The notes under the pieces were generated by a model. That model searched no databases, had not been told where the DNA came from, and saw only the letters and a program-made list of their open reading frames with translations. The position numbers and the translations under genes are program-made. 36,319 bases of DNA from an uncultured Flavobacteriaceae bacterium (GTDB lineage Bacteria > Bacteroidota > Bacteroidia > Flavobacteriales > Flavobacteriaceae): the NCBI GenBank assembly GCA_905181825.1, contig CAJIZJ010000060.1, forward strand, positions 1-36,319. The letters run 5' to 3'. Shown here piece by piece: positions 16,816 through 23,220 of the stretch (positions are counted from its first letter, which is position 1; the number at the start of each line of letters is the position of its first letter).

Positions 16816-17319
16816 ATGGCGTTAGTAGAAAATTCTATTTTAAATCACGAACAAATTAATCACAAAGTAAAACGGATTGCTTATCAAATTTATGAATCCA
16901 ATGTTGAAGAGCAAGAAGTTATTATTGCTGGAATTGACTCAAATGGCTATTTGTTTGCTGAGAAATTAAAAAAAGCTTTAATTGATATTTGCAATATTAA
17001 GCCTATAATCTGTAAGGTTATAATAGATAAGAAAAACCCCACCAATCCAATCACAACCTCTCTTTTACCTGATGAGTACCGCGGAAAGTCTTTAGTACTT
17101 GTAGATGATGTATTAAATTCTGGAACAACATTAATATACGGAGTAAAGCATTTTTTAAATGTTCCTTTGAAACAATTTAAAACAGCCGTACTTGTAAACC
17201 GTAACCACAAGAAATATCCTGTAAAAGCAGATTTTAAAGGAATTTCATTATCAACTTCATTAAAAGAACATGTCTCTGTTGTTTTTGATAAAAAAGGTTC
17301 AAAAGTTATTTTAGACTAA
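16816..17319 (+). CDS. Phosphoribosyltransferase family protein
   Basis: A 167-residue type I phosphoribosyltransferase. The PRPP-binding signature LVLVDDVLNSGTTL (about 95-108) has two acidic residues and the following SGTT loop. The upstream AGIDSNGYLFAEKL fits the pyrophosphate loop. Overall it is most like the PyrR/uracil or hypoxanthine phosphoribosyltransferase-like group, but neither the purine nor the pyrimidine specificity loop can be assigned. Its 3' end overlaps the convergent aroK by 9 bases, so the final TTA codon of this gene supplies the aroK stop TAA on the other strand. Confidence 0.85.
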   Translation: MALVENSILNHEQINHKVKRIAYQIYESNVEEQEVIIAGIDSNGYLFAEKLKKALIDICNIKPIICKVIIDKKNPTNPITTSLLPDEYRGKSLVLVDDVLNSGTTLIYGVKHFLNVPLKQFKTAVLVNRNHKKYPVKADFKGISLSTSLKEHVSVVFDKKGSKVILD

Positions 17320-17829
17320 TTCAGAACTAATACTATCAACTACCTCTTGTGGACTCATGTTATCTGTAAAAACACTAATTTTAGCTTGGTTATAATACGC
17401 TGATCGTTCAAATAAATGTTTTGCTATAAATTCGGGGATCTCATCGTTTTTTAAGTTTGATATCAAAGGTCGCTCCGATTTTTCGTTAATCAAACGCTTA
17501 GTTAAATTTAATATCGATGTTTTTAACATTACCGTAACGACATTTGGGTGATTTACTAGGTAAGACATTGTATCTGAATAACATGGAGTCCCCCCCCCCA
17601 AAGCAAGAACCAAGTTCGTTTGATTAGAACACAAATATTTCACTGCATTAGCTTCAATCCTACGAAAATAAATCTCGCCCTTTGTTTTAAATATATTGGA
17701 AACTGAACTCTTTTGACTGTGTTGAATATAATCATCTAAATCTTGAAATTTCAAATCTCGCTGAGATGCCAATAACCGTCCAATAGTAGACTTTCCAGAA
17801 CCCATATACCCTAATAAAACAACAATCAT
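17311..17829 (-). CDS. aroK: Shikimate kinase
   Basis: Shikimate kinase phosphorylates shikimate in aromatic amino-acid synthesis. The 172-residue protein has Walker A GYMGSGKSTIGRLLA (about 7-21), the shikimate-binding DLDDYI (with D for substrate binding), FRRIEANAV, the LALGGGTPC motif and an R-rich lid (KSERPL). The GGG motif is encoded by ten consecutive G residues on the coding strand (bases 17590-17599), a homopolymer prone to slippage. The gene overlaps the convergent phosphoribosyltransferase gene by 9 bases. Confidence 0.95.
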   Translation of the reverse strand: MIVVLLGYMGSGKSTIGRLLASQRDLKFQDLDDYIQHSQKSSVSNIFKTKGEIYFRRIEANAVKYLCSNQTNLVLALGGGTPCYSDTMSYLVNHPNVVTVMLKTSILNLTKRLINEKSERPLISNLKNDEIPEFIAKHLFERSAYYNQAKISVFTDNMSPQEVVDSISSELV

Positions 17830-17904
17830 AAAACTATAAAAATTTGATTATAAGCCTCCTATATTTATCGACAACAAAAAAACAAAAAATAATTTAAAAA
17901 AGCA

Positions 17905-17934
17905 TTGTATTATTAATTAAACCCTTTATATTTG
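17905..17934 (+). promoter_or_regulatory. tRNA-Lys promoter
   Basis: TTG at 17905-17907, a 19-base spacer and TATATTTG at 17927-17934, an exact TAnnTTTG match, followed directly by GC-rich CAGCCGC. The mature tRNA begins at 17958. The GC-rich start region is repeated at the promoter at 67-96. Confidence 0.8.
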
Positions 17935-17957
17935 CAGCCGCATTGAGGGAAAGAAAT

Positions 17958-18030
17958 GACCTGGTAGCTCAGTTGGTAGAGCATCTCCCTTTTAAGGAGA
18001 GGGTCCTGGGTTCGAGCCCCAGCCAGGTCA
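17958..18030 (+). tRNA. tRNA-Lys (anticodon TTT)
   Basis: A 73-base cloverleaf with acceptor GACCTGG / CCAGGTC, D-arm GCTC / GAGC, anticodon stem TCTCC / GGAGA around loop CTTTTAA (anticodon TTT), T-arm CTGGG / CCCAG with TTCGAGC loop, and discriminator A. CCA is not encoded. Promoter and terminator flank it. Confidence 0.97.
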
Positions 18031-18032
18031 CT

Positions 18033-18066
18033 AAAAAAGTTAAGTTTGTTCTTAACTTTTTTTTTT
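18033..18066 (+). terminator. Terminator after tRNA-Lys
   Basis: A 12-bp stem (AAAAAAGTTAAG at 18033-18044 paired with CTTAACTTTTTT at 18051-18062), a 6-base loop and a T run to 18066. The stem is AT-rich but well placed directly after the tRNA. Confidence 0.75.
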
Positions 18067-18073
18067 ACCTTTA
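18045..18073 (+). promoter_or_regulatory. Candidate tRNA-Leu promoter overlapping the terminator
   Basis: TTTG at 18045-18048, in the loop of the preceding terminator, a 17-base spacer and TACCTTTA at 18066-18073, one mismatch from TAnnTTTG. The mature tRNA-Leu starts 12 bases later. The match is weaker than the tRNA-Lys promoter, so read-through from it is an alternative. Confidence 0.4.
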
Positions 18074-18084
18074 ACATTCATAAC

Positions 18085-18169
18085 GCGCACGTGGCGGAAT
18101 TGGTAGACGCGCTAGCTTGAGGGGCTAGTGGGAATTATTCCCGTGGAAGTTCGAGTCTTCTCGTGCGCA
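18085..18169 (+). tRNA. tRNA-Leu (anticodon GAG)
   Basis: An 85-base class II tRNA with acceptor GCGCACG / CGTGCGC, anticodon stem CTAGC / GCTAG around loop TTGAGGG (anticodon GAG), a long variable arm (GGGAATTATTCCC hairpin) and a T-loop of TTCGAGT. Discriminator A; CCA not encoded. Confidence 0.96.
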
Positions 18170-18205
18170 CTTTAACAAATTTATTAATTCTACTTTGTTT
18201 TTATT

Positions 18206-18239
18206 TAAATTTTGGGTAATTTACAATCCCCAAATTTTA
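18206..18239. promoter_or_regulatory. Inverted repeat before the MerR-type gene, candidate autoregulatory operator
   Basis: Arms at 18206-18216 and 18229-18239 match at 10 of 11 positions around a 12-base centre; the core is TTTGGG-N12-CCCAAA. It ends 5 bases before the regulator ATG at 18245. A TTGGGT followed by TTTAC occurs both here and upstream of crtI (19171-19181), with a 2-base spacing difference. MerR proteins bind dyads as dimers, so self-regulation is a reasonable inference, not a demonstrated one. Confidence 0.45.
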
Positions 18240-18244
18240 TTAAA

Positions 18245-19144
18245 ATGAAAACAATTAAATCTGTCTTTAGCATTAAAGACCTGGAGAACTTAACCGGAAT
18301 TAAAGCCCATACAATCAGAATGTGGGAAAAACGCTACGATCTCTTAGAACCAGAACGGTCAAAAACTAACATTAGAAGTTATAATTTAAGAAACATGCAA
18401 AAGCTTCTTAATATTAATTTTCTTAATACTAATGGTTTTAAAATATCAAAGATTGCCGCATTAGATGAAAATGAAATTACTACAAAAGTAAGAGAATTGT
18501 CTATTTCAGAAAACATTGAACACCATTCTTTCAATGCTTTTAAACTTTCAATGCTTAACTTTAATCATCAGCTGTTTTACAAAACATATAACCAGCTGCT
18601 TGAAGAAAAGAGTTTTCGCCAAATTTTTAATGAGATCCTACATCCCTTTATAATTAACATAGGGATGTTATGGCAAACACAAACTATCAGCTCTGCACAT
18701 GAACGGTTTATAACGTCTCATATTCGACAAAAAATATTAATTCATATAGAACGTCTGCAAAGTATTGATCCGCGGCCAAGAACTAAAACATTTGTATTGT
18801 TTTTACCTGTAAATGAAGTGAATGATCTTGGTTTATTATATATTAACTATGAACTCCTTAGTAAAGGATATCACACCATCTACCTTGGCGAAAACATTCC
18901 AACAGAAAACCTAAAACAACTTAACAATTTATATAAAGACATTACCTACATATCATATTTAACAGAAATGCCTAGTATGAAAAACATCTCTACTTATTTA
19001 GATGATATCTATGAGACTTCTCTTAAAGGTACTTCAAACACGATGCTAATAACAGGGAAGCGTATTAAAGATTTAAACGTTGAAAATCTACCTGAAAAAA
19101 TGACTGTGTACAAATCTTTAGATAATTTAGTTAAAGATTTGTAA
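18245..19144 (+). CDS. MerR/CarH-like regulator of the carotenoid cluster with degenerate B12 site
   Basis: A 299-residue regulator. An N-terminal MerR winged helix (about 7-75; FSIKDLENLTGIKAHTIRMWEKRY) is followed by a helical-bundle domain (about 95-172) and a Rossmann-like domain (about 180-299), the layout of the light sensors CarH/LitR/CarA. In CarH the helical domain has W-x9-EH and the Rossmann domain ExHxxG, whose His ligates adenosylcobalamin. Here they read W143-x9-E153-R154 and E191-V-N193-D-L-G196, so both histidines are replaced. A TTG at 18212 would add 11 residues; the ATG at 18245 begins the conserved domain and was chosen. It lies 54 bases upstream of crtI and most likely represses or activates the crt genes. 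Confidence 0.9.
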   Translation: MKTIKSVFSIKDLENLTGIKAHTIRMWEKRYDLLEPERSKTNIRSYNLRNMQKLLNINFLNTNGFKISKIAALDENEITTKVRELSISENIEHHSFNAFKLSMLNFNHQLFYKTYNQLLEEKSFRQIFNEILHPFIINIGMLWQTQTISSAHERFITSHIRQKILIHIERLQSIDPRPRTKTFVLFLPVNEVNDLGLLYINYELLSKGYHTIYLGENIPTENLKQLNNLYKDITYISYLTEMPSMKNISTYLDDIYETSLKGTSNTMLITGKRIKDLNVENLPEKMTVYKSLDNLVKDL

Positions 19145-19198
19145 AAAAAGTCTAGACATACCTAACTGTATTGGGTTTTACCTATTTTTATAGTCTAA

Positions 19199-20662
19199 AT
19201 GAAAAAGACTATACAAATTATTGGTTCTGGATTTTCTTCCTTGTCTGCTGCATGTTATCTTGCACAAGCCGGCCATAAGGTATCTATATACGAAAAAAAC
19301 AGTTCTGTAGGTGGACGTGCAAGACAATTAAAAAAAGAAGGCTTTACTTTTGATATTGGCCCATCATGGTATTGGATGCCAGATGTTTTTGATCGGTTTT
19401 TTTCAGACTTTGGAAAAAAAACATCCGATTACTACCAAATTGAAAAATTAGACCCTGCCTATAAAATTTTTTTCGAGGACGAAATTATTACTATTGGCGA
19501 TTCAATGACAAAGATATGTGCTGAATTTGAGCGTATTGAAAAAGGAAGTGGAATTAAACTTGATAAATTTATAAAAAAAGCTCAAGATAATTATGGAATT
19601 GCCGTAAACAAAATATTATACAACGCGCCAGGAATATCTCCATTAGAACTAGTTTCAAAGGATACTGTTATCAGATTAGATCAGTTTTTTAAGACGATTA
19701 GCCACGAAGTAAGAAAAAACTTCAGCAACCCAAAGTTAATTTCAACATTGGAGTTCCCTTCGTTATTTCTTGGTGCCAAACCTAGTAAAACACCCTCCTT
19801 TTTTAGCTTTATGAATTTTGCGGATTTTGGTCTTGGAACATGGCACCCCAAAGGCGGTATGTATGAAGTTATCAAAGGAATGGAAACCTTAGCCATAGAA
19901 CTAGGTGTTTCCATACACACAAACCAAGTTGTAGAAAAAATTGTTGTAAAAAACAATGTAGTAACTGGTTTAGTAACAAATAATGTATTTAAAAAATCTG
20001 ACATTGTACTGAGTGGAGCCGATTACCACCACTCTGAAACACTATTAGATATTGAGTACCGTCAACACTCTGAAGCTTATTGGGACAAAAAAGTATTTGC
20101 CCCCTCGTCTTTATTGTTTTATATAGGAATCGATAAAAAACTCAAAAACGCAGAACACCATAACTTGTTTTTTGACGCTGATTTTGAAAAACATGCCGAA
20201 GAGATTTATGACGAGCCTAAATGGCCTAGTCATCCATTATTTTATGCTAACGTCCCATCAAAAACAGATCCTTCAATGGCACCTAAGGGATGTGATGCAT
20301 TATTTATCTTAATGCCAATTGCTCCAAATATTGAAGATACTCCCGAACTAAGAGATCATTACTTGGAGAAAATCATTAAAAGATTTGAAGAAAAAACAAA
20401 GCAATCAATTCAAAATAATATTATATTTAAGGAATCATTTTGTGTTAACGATTTTAAGTCTGAATACAATTCATACAAAGGAAATGCCTATGGAATGGCT
20501 ATGACCTTATTGCAAACTGCTTTCTTAAGGCCTAAGTTGAAAAGCACTAAAGTTGATCATTTATATTTTACAGGACAGTTAACTGTCCCTGGACCAGGAG
20601 TGCCCCCTTCTCTAATCTCTGGAAAACTTACTTCTGAACTTATAATGAAAAGGCTCAAATGA
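19199..20662 (+). CDS. crtI: Phytoene desaturase
   Basis: CrtI introduces four double bonds into phytoene to form lycopene, using FAD. The 487-residue protein starts with a Rossmann nucleotide-binding motif, IIGSGFSSLSAACYLAQAG, where the third glycine of GxGxxG is replaced by Ser (G9-x-G11-x-x-S14). It continues with YEKNSSVGGRARQ and FDIGPSWYWMPDVFDRFF, and ends with the CrtI signature YFTGQLTVPGPGVPPSLISGK. It is the first enzyme gene of the crt cluster, 38 bases upstream of crtB. Membrane-associated action is known for the family. Confidence 0.96.
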   Translation: MKKTIQIIGSGFSSLSAACYLAQAGHKVSIYEKNSSVGGRARQLKKEGFTFDIGPSWYWMPDVFDRFFSDFGKKTSDYYQIEKLDPAYKIFFEDEIITIGDSMTKICAEFERIEKGSGIKLDKFIKKAQDNYGIAVNKILYNAPGISPLELVSKDTVIRLDQFFKTISHEVRKNFSNPKLISTLEFPSLFLGAKPSKTPSFFSFMNFADFGLGTWHPKGGMYEVIKGMETLAIELGVSIHTNQVVEKIVVKNNVVTGLVTNNVFKKSDIVLSGADYHHSETLLDIEYRQHSEAYWDKKVFAPSSLLFYIGIDKKLKNAEHHNLFFDADFEKHAEEIYDEPKWPSHPLFYANVPSKTDPSMAPKGCDALFILMPIAPNIEDTPELRDHYLEKIIKRFEEKTKQSIQNNIIFKESFCVNDFKSEYNSYKGNAYGMAMTLLQTAFLRPKLKSTKVDHLYFTGQLTVPGPGVPPSLISGKLTSELIMKRLK

Positions 20663-20700
20663 TATCGAGCCAATTAGTTATGAATTTTAAAATTTAAATT

Positions 20701-21540
20701 ATGAAATCAATTTTTGATTCTGTTTCTGAAGATTGTAGCAAAATTGTTACAAAAACATATAGCACTTCTTTTTCTATGGCAACTAAAATGTTGTCTAATA
20801 CAATAAGGCAGGACATCTATAATATTTATGGCTTTGTACGTCTTGCAGACGAAATTGTAGATTCTTTTCACGACTATAACAAAGAAACGCTATTTGCCCA
20901 GTTTGAATCTGACTTGGATGCCGCATTAACAAACAAGATTAGCCTAAACCCAATTCTTAACTCATTTCAGCAAACCTATTACACCCATGGAATAGATAAG
21001 GAAATGGTAGATGCTTTCATGAATTCAATGCGTCAAGATTTACACAAAACAGTATACACAACTGAAGAAGAATATAAAAATTACATCTATGGGTCTGCAG
21101 ATGTAGTTGGACTTATGTGTTTAAAGGTTTTTGTAAAAGGAGACACCAGTAAATATGACGCCTTAAAACAAACAGCTATGGCATTAGGGTCCGCATTTCA
21201 AAAGGTAAATTTCTTGAGAGACTTAAAGGCAGATCACGATGAACTAAACCGCACCTATTTTCCAAATACTGACTTAGACAACTTGGATGAAGCCTCGAAG
21301 AAAGCCATTATTGACGATATTGAAAAAGATTTTACAGAAGGCTTGAGTGGAATTAAGCAGCTCCCTTTAGAAGCGAAATTTGGCGTTTTTATGGCGTATC
21401 GCTATTACAATCAGCTACTTAAAAAACTAAAAACTACTCCAGCATTAGAAATTAAAAGCACTAGAATTAGAGTGCCTAATTATAAAAAGATAGAACTACT
21501 GACTCGTAGTTATGTTAAATACCAACTCAATTTATTATGA
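20701..21540 (+). CDS. crtB: Phytoene synthase
   Basis: CrtB condenses two geranylgeranyl diphosphates into phytoene. The 279-residue protein has both Asp-rich diphosphate-binding motifs: D50-EIV-D54 (in FVRLADEIVDSF) and D174-LKA-D178 (in QKVNFLRDLKAD). STSFSMATKML near the N-terminus and the FMAYRYYNQLLKKL helix near the C-terminus are typical of the squalene/phytoene synthase fold. The stop overlaps the crtZ start (ATGA), showing translational coupling. Confidence 0.96.
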   Translation: MKSIFDSVSEDCSKIVTKTYSTSFSMATKMLSNTIRQDIYNIYGFVRLADEIVDSFHDYNKETLFAQFESDLDAALTNKISLNPILNSFQQTYYTHGIDKEMVDAFMNSMRQDLHKTVYTTEEEYKNYIYGSADVVGLMCLKVFVKGDTSKYDALKQTAMALGSAFQKVNFLRDLKADHDELNRTYFPNTDLDNLDEASKKAIIDDIEKDFTEGLSGIKQLPLEAKFGVFMAYRYYNQLLKKLKTTPALEIKSTRIRVPNYKKIELLTRSYVKYQLNLL

Positions 21541-21998
21541 CGCTTACTATGAATATATTTTATTGGATACTCGTGTTTCTTGGTACTTTTTCAGCTATGG
21601 AATTCATGGCATGGTTTACTCATAAATACATTATGCATGGCTTTCTTTGGAGCCTCCATAAAGACCACCACCACAAAGATCACAAAAACTGGTTTGAGCG
21701 CAATGATGCTTTTTTTATTTTTTATGCGGTCGTAAGTATGACTTGTTTTTACTTCTGGAGCTATGAAGGATTTTGGGCTGGTCTTCCAATAGGATTAGGA
21801 ATTATGGCCTATGGTGCTACCTACTTTTTAGTTCATGATATATTTATTCACCAACGTTTTAAATATTTTCGGAAAGCAAATAATTGGTATGCAAAAGGAC
21901 TCAGACGTGCCCACAAAATCCACCACAAACACTTAGGGAAGGGTGATGGAGAATGTTACGGAATGTTGTTTGTCCCTTTTAAATATTTTAAGCGTTAA
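21537..21998 (+). CDS. crtZ: Beta-carotene hydroxylase
   Basis: CrtZ adds 3- and 3'-hydroxyl groups to beta-carotene rings, giving zeaxanthin. The 153-residue membrane protein has the di-iron histidine clusters of the fatty-acid hydroxylase superfamily: H29-x4-H34, H41-x2-HH (44-45), H100-x4-H105 and H126-x2-HH (129-130). Hydrophobic stretches (about 7-25, 58-75 and 80-98) fit four or fewer membrane passes. The ATG at 21537 overlaps the crtB stop by 4 bases; an in-frame ATG at 21549 is an alternative. Placement between crtB and crtY supports the specificity. Confidence 0.94.
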   Translation: MTLTMNIFYWILVFLGTFSAMEFMAWFTHKYIMHGFLWSLHKDHHHKDHKNWFERNDAFFIFYAVVSMTCFYFWSYEGFWAGLPIGLGIMAYGATYFLVHDIFIHQRFKYFRKANNWYAKGLRRAHKIHHKHLGKGDGECYGMLFVPFKYFKR

Positions 21999-22009
21999 GA
22001 CTTTAAACA

Positions 22010-23155
22010 ATGACGCAAAGCAAGCAGTATGATTATATTATAATTGGTAATGGGCTTGCTGGTTTTCAATTGGCCTTAGCAATTTCACAAGATCCTTATT
22101 TCAATAATAAGCAAATTGCTCTAATTGACAGATCTTTAAAAACCCAAAACGATAAAACCTGGAGTTTCTGGGAAAAAGGGACTGGTAAATGGGATTCAAT
22201 AGTGTCAAAGTCTTGGAATGAAGCTTTGGTTTTTACTCGCAAAAAGGAACTTTCCTTAAAGCTAACCCCTTACACCTACAAAACTATACATGCTTTAGAT
22301 TTTTATACTAAAGCCAAAGAGATTCTTGAAGAAAAATTGAATTTTAGTTTTATTATTGAAGACGTACTTTCTGTTGAAAATAGTATACATCCAAAAGTTC
22401 TAACGACGAAAAATTCCTACGTTGCTAGGCACATTTTTGATAGTAGAGTTACAGAAGATTATTTTTCGAAATTTAATAACTACACTAAAATTATTCAGCA
22501 TTTCAAAGGCTGGATTATAGAAACAGATCTACCAGTTTTTAATACAGATCAATTCACAATGATGGACTACAGGTTAAAAGATGGGGACCAAACCACTTTT
22601 ACTTATGTTTTACCACTAAGCAGCACCAGGGCACTTGTAGAGTTCACTTACTTTACACCAACACTTGTAGATGAGGCCACATACGACAGCTATATAAAAC
22701 AATACATTTCTAGCCTATTAAAAATAGATAACTACACGATTGTTGAAACCGAAAGTGGAAGCATACCTATGACAAATTTTCCTTTTGAAAAGTATTCTAC
22801 AAAACACATAACAAAGATTGGCACAGCTGGTGGGTGGGTGAAAGGATCCACAGGATATTCATTTAAACATTCAGAAAAAAAAGTAGCTACAATAATCACT
22901 AATTTAAAAGGCAACAATTGTCCTTCAAAAAACTTATTTAAACAAAAATATAAGTTTTATGATAAGATATTCTTAAAAGTTTTACATGACGAAAATGACA
23001 AAGGAGAATGGATCTTTGAGCAGTTTTATGCTAAAAACTCTGTAGAAGCTATGTTCAAATTTTTAGATGAGGAATCTACACTTATAGAAGAACTAAAAAT
23101 CATGAAGTCTTTATTTTCTTTGGCCTTTATTAAAGCATTTTTCAAAACACTTTAA
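22010..23155 (+). CDS. crtY: Lycopene beta-cyclase
   Basis: CrtY cyclises both ends of lycopene to beta-carotene in a reaction that needs reduced FAD but no net redox change. The 381-residue protein opens with YDYIIIGNGLAGFQLALAI, a dinucleotide-binding GxGxxG motif (G13, G15, G18), followed by LIDRSLKTQNDKTWSFW, and contains GTAGGWVKGSTGYSFKH, a conserved cyclase segment. The gene is last in the crt cluster, 11 bases after crtZ, and ends at a bidirectional terminator. Confidence 0.94.
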   Translation: MTQSKQYDYIIIGNGLAGFQLALAISQDPYFNNKQIALIDRSLKTQNDKTWSFWEKGTGKWDSIVSKSWNEALVFTRKKELSLKLTPYTYKTIHALDFYTKAKEILEEKLNFSFIIEDVLSVENSIHPKVLTTKNSYVARHIFDSRVTEDYFSKFNNYTKIIQHFKGWIIETDLPVFNTDQFTMMDYRLKDGDQTTFTYVLPLSSTRALVEFTYFTPTLVDEATYDSYIKQYISSLLKIDNYTIVETESGSIPMTNFPFEKYSTKHITKIGTAGGWVKGSTGYSFKHSEKKVATIITNLKGNNCPSKNLFKQKYKFYDKIFLKVLHDENDKGEWIFEQFYAKNSVEAMFKFLDEESTLIEELKIMKSLFSLAFIKAFFKTL

Positions 23156-23172
23156 AGGTTAGTTATACTGCA

Positions 23173-23206
23173 AAAAAAAACGCCAGATATATCAGGCGTT
23201 TTTTTT
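23173..23206. terminator. Bidirectional terminator between crtY and aconitase
   Basis: Eight A plus CGCC at 23173-23184 pair with GGCG plus eight T at 23195-23206. The 10-base interior (AGATATATCA) can form a short extra GAT/ATC pairing past an A-A mismatch. It has a U-tract on both strands, so it can end crtY (+) and aconitase (-, stop at 23221). Confidence 0.88.
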
Positions 23207-23220
23207 AATTATGTTTTTAA

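Noticed and set aside
18212-18244. TTG start extending the MerR-type regulator by 11 residues
   Set aside because: The extra codons fall inside the dyad and the conserved DNA-binding domain begins after the ATG at 18245.
19199-23155. crtE, proteorhodopsin or carotenoid 15,15'-oxygenase within the crt cluster
   Set aside because: None is present in the window; the cluster contains only crtI, crtB, crtZ and crtY, so the precursor gene must lie elsewhere.
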